From: Delphinus delphis
Lineage: Eukaryota; Chordata; Mammalia; Artiodactyla; Delphinidae
Direction of reading: 5' to 3'
NCBI RefSeq assembly: GCF_949987515.2
Contig: NC_082687.1
Location: 117,657,838 to 117,721,837 of the forward strand
Length of the DNA: 64,000 nt
Shown here: one piece after another, positions 38,885 through 49,413 of the stretch
Layout of the letters: every line of letters begins with the position of its first letter
How positions within the stretch are numbered: position 1 is the first letter of the stretch
Notes under the pieces: generated by a model
Told to the model about the DNA's origin: nothing
The model's input: the letters and a program-made list of their open reading frames with translations, nothing else
Database searches by the model: none
Program-made: the position numbers and the translations under genes

Positions 38885-39100
38885 GGGTAAGGGCCCTAGG
38901 TGGGACAGACTTAGGCTTCAACTCTGGAGCTGCTTCTAAGATAAGACCTCAGGTGCACTATTTACTCTCTCTATAAGATGGAGATAATGGCATTAACCCT
39001 CACAGGCTTCTTAAGAAAATTAAGGGAAATCATGCCTATACAGTGATGGCATAGAGTCTGGTACGCAGTGTTTAATATGTGATAGTTACTGTTTTTAAGT
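38885..39100 (+). mobile_element. MIR SINE
   Basis: Diverged MIR order: g-g-c-t-t-c-a-a-c-t-c-t-g-g-a-g-c-t, a-a-g-a-t-g-g-a-g-a-t-a-a-t, then g-a-t-g-g-c-a-t-a-g-a-g-t-c-t-g-g. Confidence 0.6.
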
Positions 39101-39111
39101 TAATTGAACAT

Positions 39112-39229
39112 TGTTTTTTTGGCCATGCCACATGGACTGCAAGATCTTACTTCCTAGACTGGGGATTGAACCTGGGTCCTTGGCAGTGAAAGCACTGAGT
39201 TCTAAACACTGGGCCACCAGGGAATTCCC
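39112..39229 (-). mobile_element. Short tRNA-type SINE, antisense
   Basis: It reads T run, g-g-c-c-a-t-g-c-c-a-c, then c-c-a-c-c-a-g-g-g-a-a-t-t-c-c-c, the reverse complement of the same short SINE form as 32281-32411. Confidence 0.88.
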
Positions 39230-40689
39230 AAGTTAATCGAACATTAACTGGAATATATTTTCAAAAGCAATTAATTTTTTTGTAAAAATAAAAAGAATTT
39301 ATTCATGGGTTTCTACAGAATAATGATGTTAGCCATTATTTCTTTTTAAGCTCCTAGTTTAAAAGCACTAATTTCTCTATAGAAACACCTGTGCAAAAAA
39401 AAATTGTTTTAATGTTGGTATTTTCTCAAATTAGAATTGAAAAAACATAGACTCCCTAGACCAATAACCACACTTACATATAACAAATTTTCTGAATAAC
39501 ACATAAAGATTAAGAGCTGAACATGTAGTTAAGAAAAATCACTTTCTATTACTACTCAGAACTTAATTTTTAAAAATAAGTTATAGAATTTGGGGGACGA
39601 TTTTTTCAAAATATCACAGATATCATAAAACTGTTTGACAACAAATGTGATATACAACTAATTATCTATAATAAAAACCATAGCAATATTTCATAATAAC
39701 CATAATTCTAAACTGGAGAATGATTTTAATACTTGATAAAACAATGCTTCAACACTCTGCTACAAGAGATCTGGGGGTTAAAGTTGATCCATTTCAGTTC
39801 CTACCCAAGGGGGCTTACTTGGGGGAATTCTGTAAGTAGGTTGATGCCTGGGTCTCAAGGAGGTTACCCAGGAACAGTAACATTTGGGGAGATTTGCAGA
39901 GTGCCTCAAACAAAACAGAGGAAAAAGTTGCAAGCCCTGAATGGCCCACAAAACACAACGCCTGATCGTGTTCTTTAAGTCTCCTATAAAACTTCACCCC
40001 TTTCTCTTTCTCTCCAGTGCTTTTTTCATCATTCATATGAATTAACCACTAAAACCAGAATTACAAAGAGTGTGTTAGTTTCCTGTCTAAAAAGGGATGG
40101 TTGATAATTTATATGGAAATGTGCTTTATCTGTAGGAAAAACATAAAAATAACTCACATAAAATATAATGTTAGATATTTCTCCTGCTCTTGGATCCTTA
40201 TTTTACACAGTTCTAGCTGCATTGTTTGTAAAATTTGACCTAGATCCACCACTCATACTTGGAAAATACTTAAAGGAAACTATTCAATCTAAGAAGTTGA
40301 TACTCTGCTCCTCTGGTGAGAATCAAGAATACTTAGAGCTGAAAGAGATTTTTAAACTCATTTATGAATTTCTCTGCCTTGATTTCTCACCCCCTCCTAC
40401 CTCCCATTTTAAAGCCAAGATTTATTAACCTGGGCCAGTCACAAAGCTTGGGACACAGTCGGGAGGTCTGGACTCCCATTCCAATTCCCTTTCCAGTACC
40501 TTACACAATCCACAAAAGGTTCTGTTTAAACCATTAATAAAAATTCTTCTAAAAAATGAGAAGGACACAAAGTCTATTAAATCCCTGTTCTGTTGTTCTA
40601 ATTCCCACTTATCAGAATAAGGGGATGACTCTCAAAGTTTGCAATTATAATTAAGGTACTGATGATTCTCAAGGTAAAATAAATAGTAA
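39230..40689. other. Unassigned intron 1 DNA
   Basis: AT-rich; no exon or confident repeat recognised. Confidence 0.45.
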
Positions 40690-40880
40690 ACTACTGAAAA
40701 TCACTCTATAAAAGATAAGGAAATATGTATTAGTTCCTTTAAATTTCTTAAGAACCCTAGAAGTAAATGCTCTTATTCCCATTTCACAGAGAAAGCAAAT
40801 AAAGTACCTAAAGGTCATGCTTTTAAGAAAGAGGTAGTTCTGGGGTTGAAGCTTAAATCTGTCCCATCTGGGGCCCTTAA
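40690..40880 (-). mobile_element. MIR SINE, antisense (diverged)
   Basis: Reverse MIR-like order: t-t-a-t-t-c-c-c-a-t-t-t-c-a-c-a-g-a-g and t-g-g-g-g-t-t-g-a-a-g-c-t-t-a-a-a-t. Confidence 0.5.
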
Positions 40881-40914
40881 CCACCATAAATTGAAGTAAA
40901 TTTTAAGGAGTTCA

Positions 40915-41085
40915 GAACAGTGGCTCCCAACCAAGTAGTGGTGTCAGCTTTTGGGGGCATTTGGAAGTGTGTGTCACAATAATCAGGTGCTCCTGACGTG
41001 TAGTGTCTGGGGCCCAGGGATGTTAAACATCCTGCAATACGCTGAACAGTTTCTCACAACAACAAAAAGTATCACTACCAAATGC
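40915..41085 (+). mobile_element. MER20-like hAT-Charlie element
   Basis: It has c-a-g-t-g-g-c-t-c-c-c-a-a-c-c at the start, then g-g-g-c-a-t-t-t-g-g, c-c-c-a-g-g-g-a-t-g-t-t-a-a-a-c-a-t-c-c-t. The name is from memory of the consensus. Confidence 0.6.
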
Positions 41086-41118
41086 CAAACAGCATCCCCT
41101 TTAAGAAGCAATGGTTTA

Positions 41119-41226
41119 CTATATGGAAAAGAATATGAAAAAGATTAATCACTTTGCTGTAAACCTGAAACTAACACAACATTGTAAATCAACTATACTT
41201 CAATTTAAAAAAAAAAGAAAAAAAGC
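41119..41226 (+). mobile_element. Very short L1 3' end
   Basis: Only the last 100 bases: a-c-t-a-a-c-a-c-a-a-c-a-t-t-g-t-a-a-a-t plus an A-rich tail. Compare 54700-54790 and 2200-2265. Confidence 0.85.
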
Positions 41227-42389
41227 AACAGTTTAGAAGAATAAAAGATTAACCTACTATAACAGTGTATCAAATGAAACAGGGGCTATCTGGGACACCT
41301 CCAAGTGATTCCTCCAATAATCTCTACTCTGATGTTACAGTGAGTAGTTCCCTTGCTTCTGGCATGGATTAGAAACAAATGCTGTCTAAAATTATTTAGT
41401 GTTCCCAAGTTTTCTCCAGCTATGAAAACATCTGAGAAGCTTACTGGGACCAAATATAAATAAAATGCAGAACTGCTTCACATGGTTTTACATTCAAATT
41501 TGACCAAGAGTTGGAAGAGAAATGTTTTGTAATTTTCCATGCATTCACAATCACATGTATGGAAAATGTTCCTTAAAGGAAAACTTACTTGCATCTGAAA
41601 GAAAACCTAATAACCAAAATCTATGCTGTAAATATGTAAACCGATTTGTTTAGCAGCTTAGAGATGGGAAAGATTGGACTAGATTGGCATGGCCCAATAT
41701 GAGGTATGAGAAGCCCTGAGAGTCCAGAGCAATTATGTTTTGAAGCTCTGTAGTTTGTCTATGGAAATGCTTCAATTTTGCGTTTTCACACTAATGACAA
41801 TTAAAACCAAAAAAAAAAAAGTAAAAGATGTATACTTTAAATTACTGGGATGACCACCTTATAATCAAATACTATCCTGCAATTTTAGCAGTCAAGTTTA
41901 TATTTGTATTTACAATCACACTGCCGCCCAATGGTTCTGGGATAAAGAGAAAATAAAAGAGGTAGATTTAATATGTAAATGTGCTTTCAAGCCAAATAAA
42001 AACCAAAAGCTGGTGTATTGTGCTATAGGACTAAAAGTTTCATGATTGTTATGAGAGACCCAGTGGGAGAAGTGAATCATCACAAGGCAACTGTAGCAAA
42101 GGCAAGCTGACCTTACCAGACCCCCCTGCATCCCAATCAGGGCCATATTCACTGTACAAGTATGAATGTTGTCAATTTGTATTTGGCTAGAGTTTTATCA
42201 TTTTATTCATAATTAACTTATACATTTATTTTGGTATTACAGTTGCATAAATGCTATGATTAAATTATACCTCTTAATACTCTTAAGAATTCCTCATTTA
42301 ACTCACATTAAAATGAGAGAAAGTCAATACTAGGTATGGCAGATATCTGGAACTTCTGGATGCACTCACATCACTTTCTTTGGGGAATT
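41227..42389. other. Unassigned intron 1 DNA
   Basis: AT-rich; an A run at 41808-41820. No exon or repeat recognised. Confidence 0.45.
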
Positions 42390-42418
42390 CCCCTCCCCCT
42401 CCCCCCCCCCCCCCCCCA
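42390..42418. repeat. C-tract (minus-strand G-run)
   Basis: Two interrupted C5-type blocks lead into about seventeen consecutive C. Confidence 0.95.
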
Positions 42419-42677
42419 CTGACATATCACACTATGCGTTACCTGCCCCAACAAAGTAGTAAGACAACCCTATTCTTCCTGACACAATGACTGGCCCAGA
42501 GCAGGCAAGTGATGCAAGCAAGGCCAAATAATTTTGAGAGGGCTGATACGGATAAGAAGGTACTTTTCAAACGTGAGAAATTTAAGACCCACATAAACTT
42601 GCCAAGAAGAAACTTTTCCAGCTCACGAAGAAAGTCTACCGGAGAATAAAGCCAATGCAGCATAGGGCCAAAAGGAC

Positions 42678-42769
42678 AGATGGAGGGAGGAAGGGTGGGA
42701 GGGAGGGAGGGAGGGAGGAAGGGAGGAAGGGAGGAAGGAAGGAAGGAAGGAAGGAAGGAAGGAAGGAAG
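42678..42769. repeat. (GGGA)n/(GGAA)n purine microsatellite
   Basis: A G/A-only tract on the plus strand, with GGGA units then nine contiguous GGAA units (42733-42768). Confidence 0.96.
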
Positions 42770-42952
42770 ACAGACTGACTAGATAGACATACAGACAAAA
42801 AGAATGTTGACAAGATTATTTCACACCCAAACCAATCTCCAGGAACGTCAATCATGTGAGTTAATTATGTACGAGTTCAAGTTGAGTTTTTGTCACTTGT
42901 GACCAAAAGCTTTTTAACTAAGATACTGGGGATCAATAAGAATGTCTTTCTT

Positions 42953-43142
42953 GGGCTTCCCTGGTGACGCAGTGGTTGAGAGTCCGCCTGCCGATGCAGG
43001 GGACACGGGTTCGTGCCCCGGTCCGGAAAGATCCCACATGCCGCGCAGCGGCTGGGCCCGTGAGCCATGGCCGCTGAGCCTGCGCTCCGCAACGGGAGAG
43101 GTCACAACAGTGAGAGGCCCGAGCAAAAAAAAAAAAAAAAAA
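42953..43142 (+). mobile_element. CHR-type SINE
   Basis: A full head and body, with an A run tail at 43125-43142. The body lacks the c-g-t-c-c-g-g-a-g-c-c segment seen in some other copies, as does the copy at 9566. No clear target duplication. Confidence 0.94.
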
Positions 43143-43235
43143 TTTGAAAGACACTGAACTACATGATTTCCTCCAACTCTAAAGTTCAAAGATCCTGTGT
43201 GTGTGTTTTAATTATTTCATCAGCTTAAAAAATCA

Positions 43236-43336
43236 GGATCTGTATATGTATAGCTGATTCACTTTGTTATAAAGCAGAAACTAACACACCACTGTAAAGC
43301 AATTATACTCCAATAAAGATGTTAAGAAGAAAAAAA
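43236..43336 (+). mobile_element. Very short L1 3' end
   Basis: It has a-g-c-t-g-a-t-t-c-a-c-t-t-t-g-t-t-a-t-a through t-c-c-a-a-t-a-a-a-g-a-t-g-t-t and an A run. This is the same terminal sequence as the L1 at 1-2265, extremely 5'-truncated. Confidence 0.88.
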
Positions 43337-43847
43337 AATCAGCTTTTCTCTTCTTATGACCTCAGTATACTTATTATTACGAAATATAATAAGTAACAAA
43401 ATTATTCAGAGAAGACAATTTGCAAACTGTTAATCTTACTTTACAATTCAGAATCAAGAGAAAGGTCTCAAAGAACACAGAAGCTAACAATGGCACCTAA
43501 GACTTCATAAAGCATGTTCACTACAAACTACAAATGGGGCACGTGGATATCTGTATCTCCATATATATGGCTTTTTTAAAGCTTTTTAGAATATTCATCA
43601 GAATGACTCTTATGAACTTAACACTCAGTTTTCTTTACCTGCCTTAAATATTTAGTTGGCAATAAGTTTAAATTCCTACCAGTTAGAGAAAATGAATAAA
43701 GCACTCACACCATGAAAAAAACTATGATTCAAAATAAAGTGAGAATACCAAGTCGGTAAATAAGATTACAGAACTAAATATCAAATGAATGACTCAAGTG
43801 GAAAGACTTTCTTCAATTTTTATTCTTATGTTGTAATTCACAGGCAC

Positions 43848-43870
43848 TTTTTTTTTTTTTTTTTTTTTTT
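43848..43870. repeat. T23 homopolymer
   Basis: Twenty-three consecutive T. No clear SINE body is attached. Neighbouring 43340-43847 and 43871-45225 are AT-rich and unassigned. Confidence 0.9.
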
Positions 43871-45225
43871 ACTGAGAACCTGATTTAACAGATATTTCCA
43901 AGGCCACATCAATCAGTTATAACATTGGTCAACTGAATCTACATCTGTCCAGCTAAAGTAATCTCATAAGAAGTCCTGCAAAGACAGTAGCTAGTCTGCA
44001 TTCTAAACTCAAAAATTAGTCATTTTCAACCCTCCAATATCAATCAACTCAGTGATTTATTTAACTGCCCTGCAGTCCTTACCAAAGGCTTTTATCCTAA
44101 GATGAGTTTTTATCCTACAATTAGCCCTGAGAACAAAGAAAAAGATCTAACTCAACACAACAGTTACAGGTTTAATAAACTGTTAGTTTGAAAAATATTT
44201 GGGGGACAAACTAATAAATACCAAGCACTTTTTTTTTAAGCCTTTTCAAGTATGAAAGAACTCTTTTCCAAGCATTATTAAAATGTAGCAGGAAGTTCAA
44301 TCAGTTTTAAGTTAATTCACATTTTCAAATATAGAGGAAGGGAAGCAACTTAGTAAGACATACTACTCTCTGTAATCAGATAAGGGTGAAGGTACAAACT
44401 TTACCCATACAATTTGAAAGCCCTTTCAAATATTTTAAAAGAAATGATATCAGAGACCAGACTCAAGTCATTTCTTTAGGTGGAACTATTTAAAAAGGAA
44501 ATTTTGTTGTACAACATAATCAAAATGCTAAAAACTGCTCATCTTTAGGTACTGAAGACGATATTAAGAAAATTTTGGCAATTCCAATAGATCTTCAGAT
44601 CACAAACTGAAAAAAAAAGCTACTGAACTGTACCACAAGCCTATTTAAGTGTTATACTAAGCAAATAGATTTATTTTGAATGACTAATTGCAATGCATTA
44701 GTTGTACCACAGTTTTAGGAATCATGATCTTGTATTGGGGGCTTTAAAAATGGAACTGAATATGAAACCTTGAGAACACGAGTGATAGAAGAGCAATGAG
44801 AAACATCATTTCAGGGGCTCATACGGATTCTTCCAGATTCAATCCTATCCAAATTCAATCCACATGAGTACTTTTAGGGCACTAAAAGGTACCTTCAAGC
44901 TAGCTATAAGGACCCTGGTTATAAGCAATACAAGGATAAAAGGACATTATTACACCAGAATTACCATAATGAAAATATCAGAAATAATATCAAAGCCAGA
45001 CTGAGTCAATACCCACAGGATTTTATTATCTTCAACACTAGTGACTGCTTAACAAAATATGCTTAACAAAACGTGTCTGAACATTGTGAGTTTATATTCC
45101 TATATGATCATAGAAACAATCATTTTTAAGATTGAATAGCAATATTTATTTTACACCTATCATCTGACTTTAAGATAATATCTTGCAAAAAAAGTTACAG
45201 CTTTTAGAGATGAGAAAAAAGAAAA

Positions 45226-45229
45226 GACA

Positions 45230-45285
<56 letters not shown>

Positions 45286-45356
45286 AAAAAGAAAGAAAGA
45301 AAAGAGAGAAAGAAAGAAAAGAGAGAAAGAAAGAAAGAGAGAAAGAAAGAAAGAAT
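45226..45356. repeat. (AAAG)n microsatellite
   Basis: About 130 bases of A and G only on the plus strand, mostly AAAG units with a few AAAAG, GAGA variants. The long frames through it (poly K/E or poly F/S/L) are artefacts. Confidence 0.97.
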
Positions 45357-45399
45357 CCCAAACTCAGGACCTGGAACATCAACTAATTCACCACAGCTT

Positions 45400-46380
45400 T
45401 GCAGTGTCAAATAAAAGGTCTATCATAGAAAACTACATGCGAGTGTAAAACTTCTGTTTCTGGACTTTGATCCAAGTGGTCATAAAAAGTTGTCCTCACT
45501 TAGTATCTCCTATTTCCAGTATATGCCAAATATTCTCAAGCTTTTGTCTAGTACCAAAAAAAGCAATAAAAAGTCAATCATATTACCCCTACAATTCTAA
45601 ATGATCTAAAACATCGTGCACAATCACAGAGCTGATTAGTAACTAATGAAAGGTAAGTTATTCTAATAAGCTGTCAAGAATAACAACAGCTGTTAAAGTG
45701 GCATTAGCACCAGAAAGGCTTCATCTGTGAATGCACAAGCATTAAAGCCCTTAATGAACGCAGCATCTCAAACTCGTAGGACTGCAAAGTTTTCTATGAT
45801 AGCAAGGGTGGAGGTTTTCCATAGGTTTTAGTTACTAGTCTCCAAGTAATTTTTATGCCTATAGATTATGTTATGAATCGTTCAACTGACACTCTCAAAA
45901 TTCACTTAAACAGGTTTTGATTGCTGAAAAGCATCTATTTGTGTGCTGCAAGCTATAGCTTTTAAGGAGGTGCTTAGCTCTGTATTTGCAGATAATTATA
46001 GGAAACAATGTAATACAGCAGCAATAACTGCTTTCAAGGTCAACCAAAATTCACAGGTGTTTAAATGAGAATTTAGTGCCAGAACCTTCCTTCTATTCAG
46101 TGACTACTATTGAGTGCAGACCATTCAGTCTGGGGAGAGAATAGAGAAGCATGCATGAATGTCAAACAACAATTAAATCAAATAAGGTAGAAATAGTTCT
46201 ATCAATGAGATTGTTTACAGGCACAGATGGCCAATCTCAGTGAGTTCAAATTTATTTAAAATCTTAAAACTCGCCAAATGCCTCTACAGAGCTATTCTGT
46301 TGCATGGGTTTCCTGAATCACATACAGTATTCATTTTTTACATTGTGTAACAAAAGGGAAAAAAGCAAAGTAATGTGATC
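45400..46380. other. Repeat-poor intron 1 segment
   Basis: Nearly a kilobase without any repeat I recognise, close to the PDE5A2 promoter. No coding potential seen. Confidence 0.4.
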
Positions 46381-46394
46381 TTCTTGTTAAAGCA

Positions 46395-46414
46395 AACAAA
46401 CAAACAAACAAACG
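46395..46414. repeat. (CAAA)5 microsatellite
   Basis: Five tandem CAAA units just before the splice-donor-like site. Confidence 0.85.
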
Positions 46415-46423
46415 ACTTACCTG
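46415..46423 (-). other. Consensus 5' splice site motif in intron 1
   Basis: The minus strand reads CAG|GTAAGT, a perfect donor consensus. Seventeen bases upstream is a T-T-A-C-A-G acceptor-like end. No known PDE5A exon is assigned here. The surrounding 46424-47679 region is otherwise featureless until the CpG island. Confidence 0.35.
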
Positions 46424-47772
46424 TAAAGTTAAGGTGTCTGTAATAAGATTTGACCACAACCATGTGAATCACACCGTGTTCAGCAGGTTGGCCTTTTTAT
46501 AATCAACTAGTGCCCAATCTCTGATTCTTATTTTAAGTTTCCAGTTAATGCCATCAAATATAAGCCCAAACTGGAATACTGTTTCTTGAAAAAACCTCTG
46601 GCTACGGATAAGACTTAGATTATATTCTTCACACTGACAACTTTCAGCGCCTTGTAACTCCTAAAATTGAGAGCCTGCCCTACTCTTGAATGTCTTACAC
46701 TTTCATTTTCCGGCTTACACTCAGCATAAACTCTTCTCTCAAGATTGTATACACACACATATATATCACAGAAAGGGCTCAGCCTCTTGTCAACATCAAC
46801 TGTAATATAAAAACCCTAACTGAAGGTCTAAATTTTACACTAAGCAGTGTACTTTTGAGAACTGGGATTTTAATCCTATGCTACTTGGGAAAAAAAGTAA
46901 TGTGAAAAGAAATGTAACTTAACTCACTCAATTTATTTTCCAAAAAAAAGTAACTCAAAGTTTTGGCAGGCTCTCAAAGTGAAGTGTTTTTACGTATGAG
47001 TTAAAACCTACCGCCAAACAATCCCAAGTTTATGTCTTTAAAAGGGGGGGCGGGAGACAAAGGACATTTACGCTGATTTTAAAATAAGTAATTTTGTTCT
47101 TTCTTAATAATCTGCCTGAAGAACATCTCTAAAGAACATCCCCCTACACATTTAAAATATCAGCCCAGTTCTCCTGCCCATTCCCCATTCTATGCGCTAT
47201 AGTTCATTAAGGGCGGAAGAGTGGAAGTGTGCAAGGGTGAAAGCAAACCGGGGACAGATGGCCTAGGAGGAGGTGACCTCTAAAAACTGTTGGCTCCCAG
47301 AAATCGATACTTCCAGACCTAGATGGTCTTAGTGCCTCACTCCAAACTCGCAGAAAAGTCCTCTTCGAAAAGAAACCACTTTCCATTCAGGGTTTATCCT
47401 CTGGTCGCTCCAGATTTAGGATTTTGATAGAAGGCGAAAGCGGCGAACAGGATTTTAAAAGGAGAGCGGAGTAATTAAACAGAAGAGATAAGATTTGCGC
47501 CGAAGCCACCGCCTCTTATTAAAAACCTCCGAAAGTGATCAAATCGACACCAACTCCGAACGTTCGTTAGAAGACGTAGAGTTAAAAAGAGCCCCATCTA
47601 AGACCTCAAAGTATTACATCCACGGGAAAGTAAAGGAAGACAAAAATCTCATAGAGTCCATTTTCAGTGAAGCGTCGCCCGCCGGTGTGACCCGGGTGCC
47701 ACCCCCCGGCACCCGGCACCCACCGCGCCCCCGGGGAAAGTGGGAAAGACGGGGAGATGCTGAAGGAAGTAC

Positions 47773-47798
47773 CTTGTTTTGTCCCCAAAAGGCAACAT
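47773..47798 (-). CDS. PDE5A: PDE5A alternative first coding exon, isoform A2 N-terminus
   Basis: On the minus strand an ATG at 47798-47796 opens the codons for M-L-P-F-G-D-K-T plus two bases of an Arg codon. It ends at a consensus donor (ACAAG|GTACTTCC). Spliced to exon 2 it gives MLPFGDKTREMVN, which matches the short N-terminus I recall for human PDE5A2. It uses the same splice phase as the A1 exon, so both isoforms share everything downstream. It lies about 1.5 kb 3' of the A1 exon (47799-49291 between them), at the proximal edge of the CpG island, as expected for a separate downstream promoter. With only 26 coding bases it is easy to miss by gene prediction. Its transcription start cannot be placed here. 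Confidence 0.93.
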
Positions 47799-48741
47799 AG
47801 CAAACGTGATGAGTTGGAGGTGCAGATCAGGCGGCCTCGACGGACCCTGGACTCCAGGAGGCGCCGGGGGGCGACGACGTGCCCAGGTGAGGACGGTAAC
47901 TCGAAGCCGGCTCCCCTACCGCCCCCGCGGTCGCGCCACCGCCCGCGGCCGCCCGTTCGCCCCGCGCTGCACCGGCCCCTGGCTGGGAACGCCCGGCCGA
48001 GTCGCAGCGGTGCGCCGGCGAGTGGGAGCCCAGCGCCCAGCCCCGGCCGGCCCTTTCACCATCACCGCCCCGCGTGCGTCTCCCTCCCGGCGAGGCGGCC
48101 AGCGTCAGCTGCCCGAAGGCCGCTGCCGGGAGCCGGCGACGGCGAGGTTCGGGCCCCTTCTCCAAAGGGGTGCGTCTGGGAGTCAGCCCGAGTCCGAGCG
48201 CAGCAGCCTTGCCCGCGCCCCGGCTTCGCACCAACTCCTCCGGCTTCGGGGCACCAGCCTGCCACGCACTCTCCGTTCCACCCTCCTAGCCCCTCGGCTT
48301 CAGCCTCAATTCCTCTCTAAGTCTCCCGCGAACGTTTCCCACGCGCGCCCCGACTGCTCGCTGCGCAGCCGCCTCCCAAAGGACAGGACCCCGCCTCCCA
48401 AAGGACAGGCTCCCTCCTCCCCGCCCTCCGCAGCAGGCGCCCCAGCGCTTGGCTCCGGACCAGGAAGAGCTGGCCTCTGGGGTCGCCTCGGGCCGCGGGA
48501 CCTGTCACCCGCCGGGGTCCGCTCACCGCCGCGCCTCTCCACCGCCCTTTGTGTGCACGCCACGAACCCCTTCGCGGAGCCCGTTCGGCGGCGCCGCCTT
48601 GCGCGCAAAAGCGAAGGAAAAGGGGAGCGCGAAACAACCAGGGGACTGGAAGGGGGCAAAAGGCGACAGCACTCACTTTGGGAAGGTTCCGGCATGTTGC
48701 TGCCTTTGGGCTTCTTCGTGGTCTCGCCCCTACCCTGGCTT

Positions 48742-48753
48742 CCCCGCCCCGCC
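48742..48753. promoter_or_regulatory. GC-box cluster (Sp1-type)
   Basis: Two overlapping c-c-c-c-g-c-c units lie on the plus strand, followed closely by a g-g-c-c-g-g-g-g-c run. They lie about 950 bases 5' of the A2 start codon in the gene's direction. Binding is inferred from motif only. Confidence 0.45.
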
Positions 48754-48968
48754 AGGGCCGGGGCGAAGAGAGACGGGGGAGGAGCGGAGCCACAGGGAAC
48801 GCGTTGGAAATGGTGCTTCCGGAGCTGCAGGGAAGGGGCTTAAAAACTGTTTTGGTTTCGCTAAGGATTTTTAGGGGAACCAGGAGGCTAGAGAAGGGCT
48901 AGAGGAAGGCCTGTGAGCGCAGATATATGAAAATAATCTTGCTCCCAGGGAATACCGGGGCTGCCAGC

Positions 48969-49042
48969 GTGTGTGTGTGTGTGTGGGTGTGGGTGTGGGG
49001 GTGTGTGTGTGTGTGTGTGTGTGGTTGGCGGGGGGGGGGAGT
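48969..49042. repeat. GT microsatellite with interspersed G-runs
   Basis: A plus-strand run of GT dinucleotides is broken by ggg, ggg and ggggg triplet-or-longer runs. It ends in ggttggc followed by an uninterrupted run of about nine G. It sits between the A1 and A2 first exons, on the template side for PDE5A. Confidence 0.95.
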
Positions 49043-49291
49043 CGGCACGTTCATTTTTGTATTTGAACTTTGTGAGCAAGTTGGATCGAATCCGACGGTT
49101 TTTCGACTGTACTGGCCTTAAAGTCGAGGTCTCTACACCGTAACAGGATCATGGCCCTACTTCAAAAGCAAAGGGCCTGAGAGTGGAGACGGTTTAATGG
49201 TTAACGAAGGGGAAAATTCAATAGGGGAGAGAGATCAGCCCCAGGTCACGCTCCAGGCCCCGGCAGGGTCTTCCGTGGGTCCTCTTCTTAC

Positions 49292-49413
49292 CTGGTGCCT
49301 TTCCTAACAAAGTAAGAGAAGGTAAAGTCCCAGTGATCGTCCAGCCACGCTTCGACCGAGTCCTGGTCCCACTGCTGCTGCGGCCGCGCGGAGCCGGGGC
49401 CGCTCCGCTCCAT
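49292..49413 (-). CDS. PDE5A: PDE5A first coding exon, isoform A1 N-terminus
   Basis: PDE5A hydrolyses cGMP to 5'-GMP in the cytosol and ends nitric oxide/natriuretic peptide signalling in smooth muscle, platelets and other tissues. Read on the minus strand, the ATG at 49413-49411 opens 40 codons plus two bases. The peptide starts [14 protein letters not shown] and contains [20 protein letters not shown], the hallmark PDE5A1 N-terminus. It stops inside an Arg codon at a consensus donor (ACCAG|GTAAGAAG) and joins exon 2 in phase to give T-R-E-M-V. The start has a good Kozak context (A at -3, G at +4). The glutamine tract is only three residues; the human protein, as I recall it, is Gln-rich here, whereas the bovine protein is short like this one. 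The exon lies in a CpG island. The 5' UTR lies at higher coordinates; its start cannot be fixed from sequence. Confidence 0.97.

Noticed and set aside
42678..42769. CRISPR-like regular repeats
   Set aside because: Simple 4-base microsatellite without spacers; the genome is mammalian.
45170..45410. Poly K/E or poly F/S/L open frames
   Set aside because: Produced by the AAAG microsatellite.
47779..48843. 354-codon plus-strand open frame in the CpG island
   Set aside because: GC-rich sequence has few stops; several frames are open on both strands at once. The product is Arg/Pro/Ala-rich with no domain, and it overlaps the antisense A2 exon.
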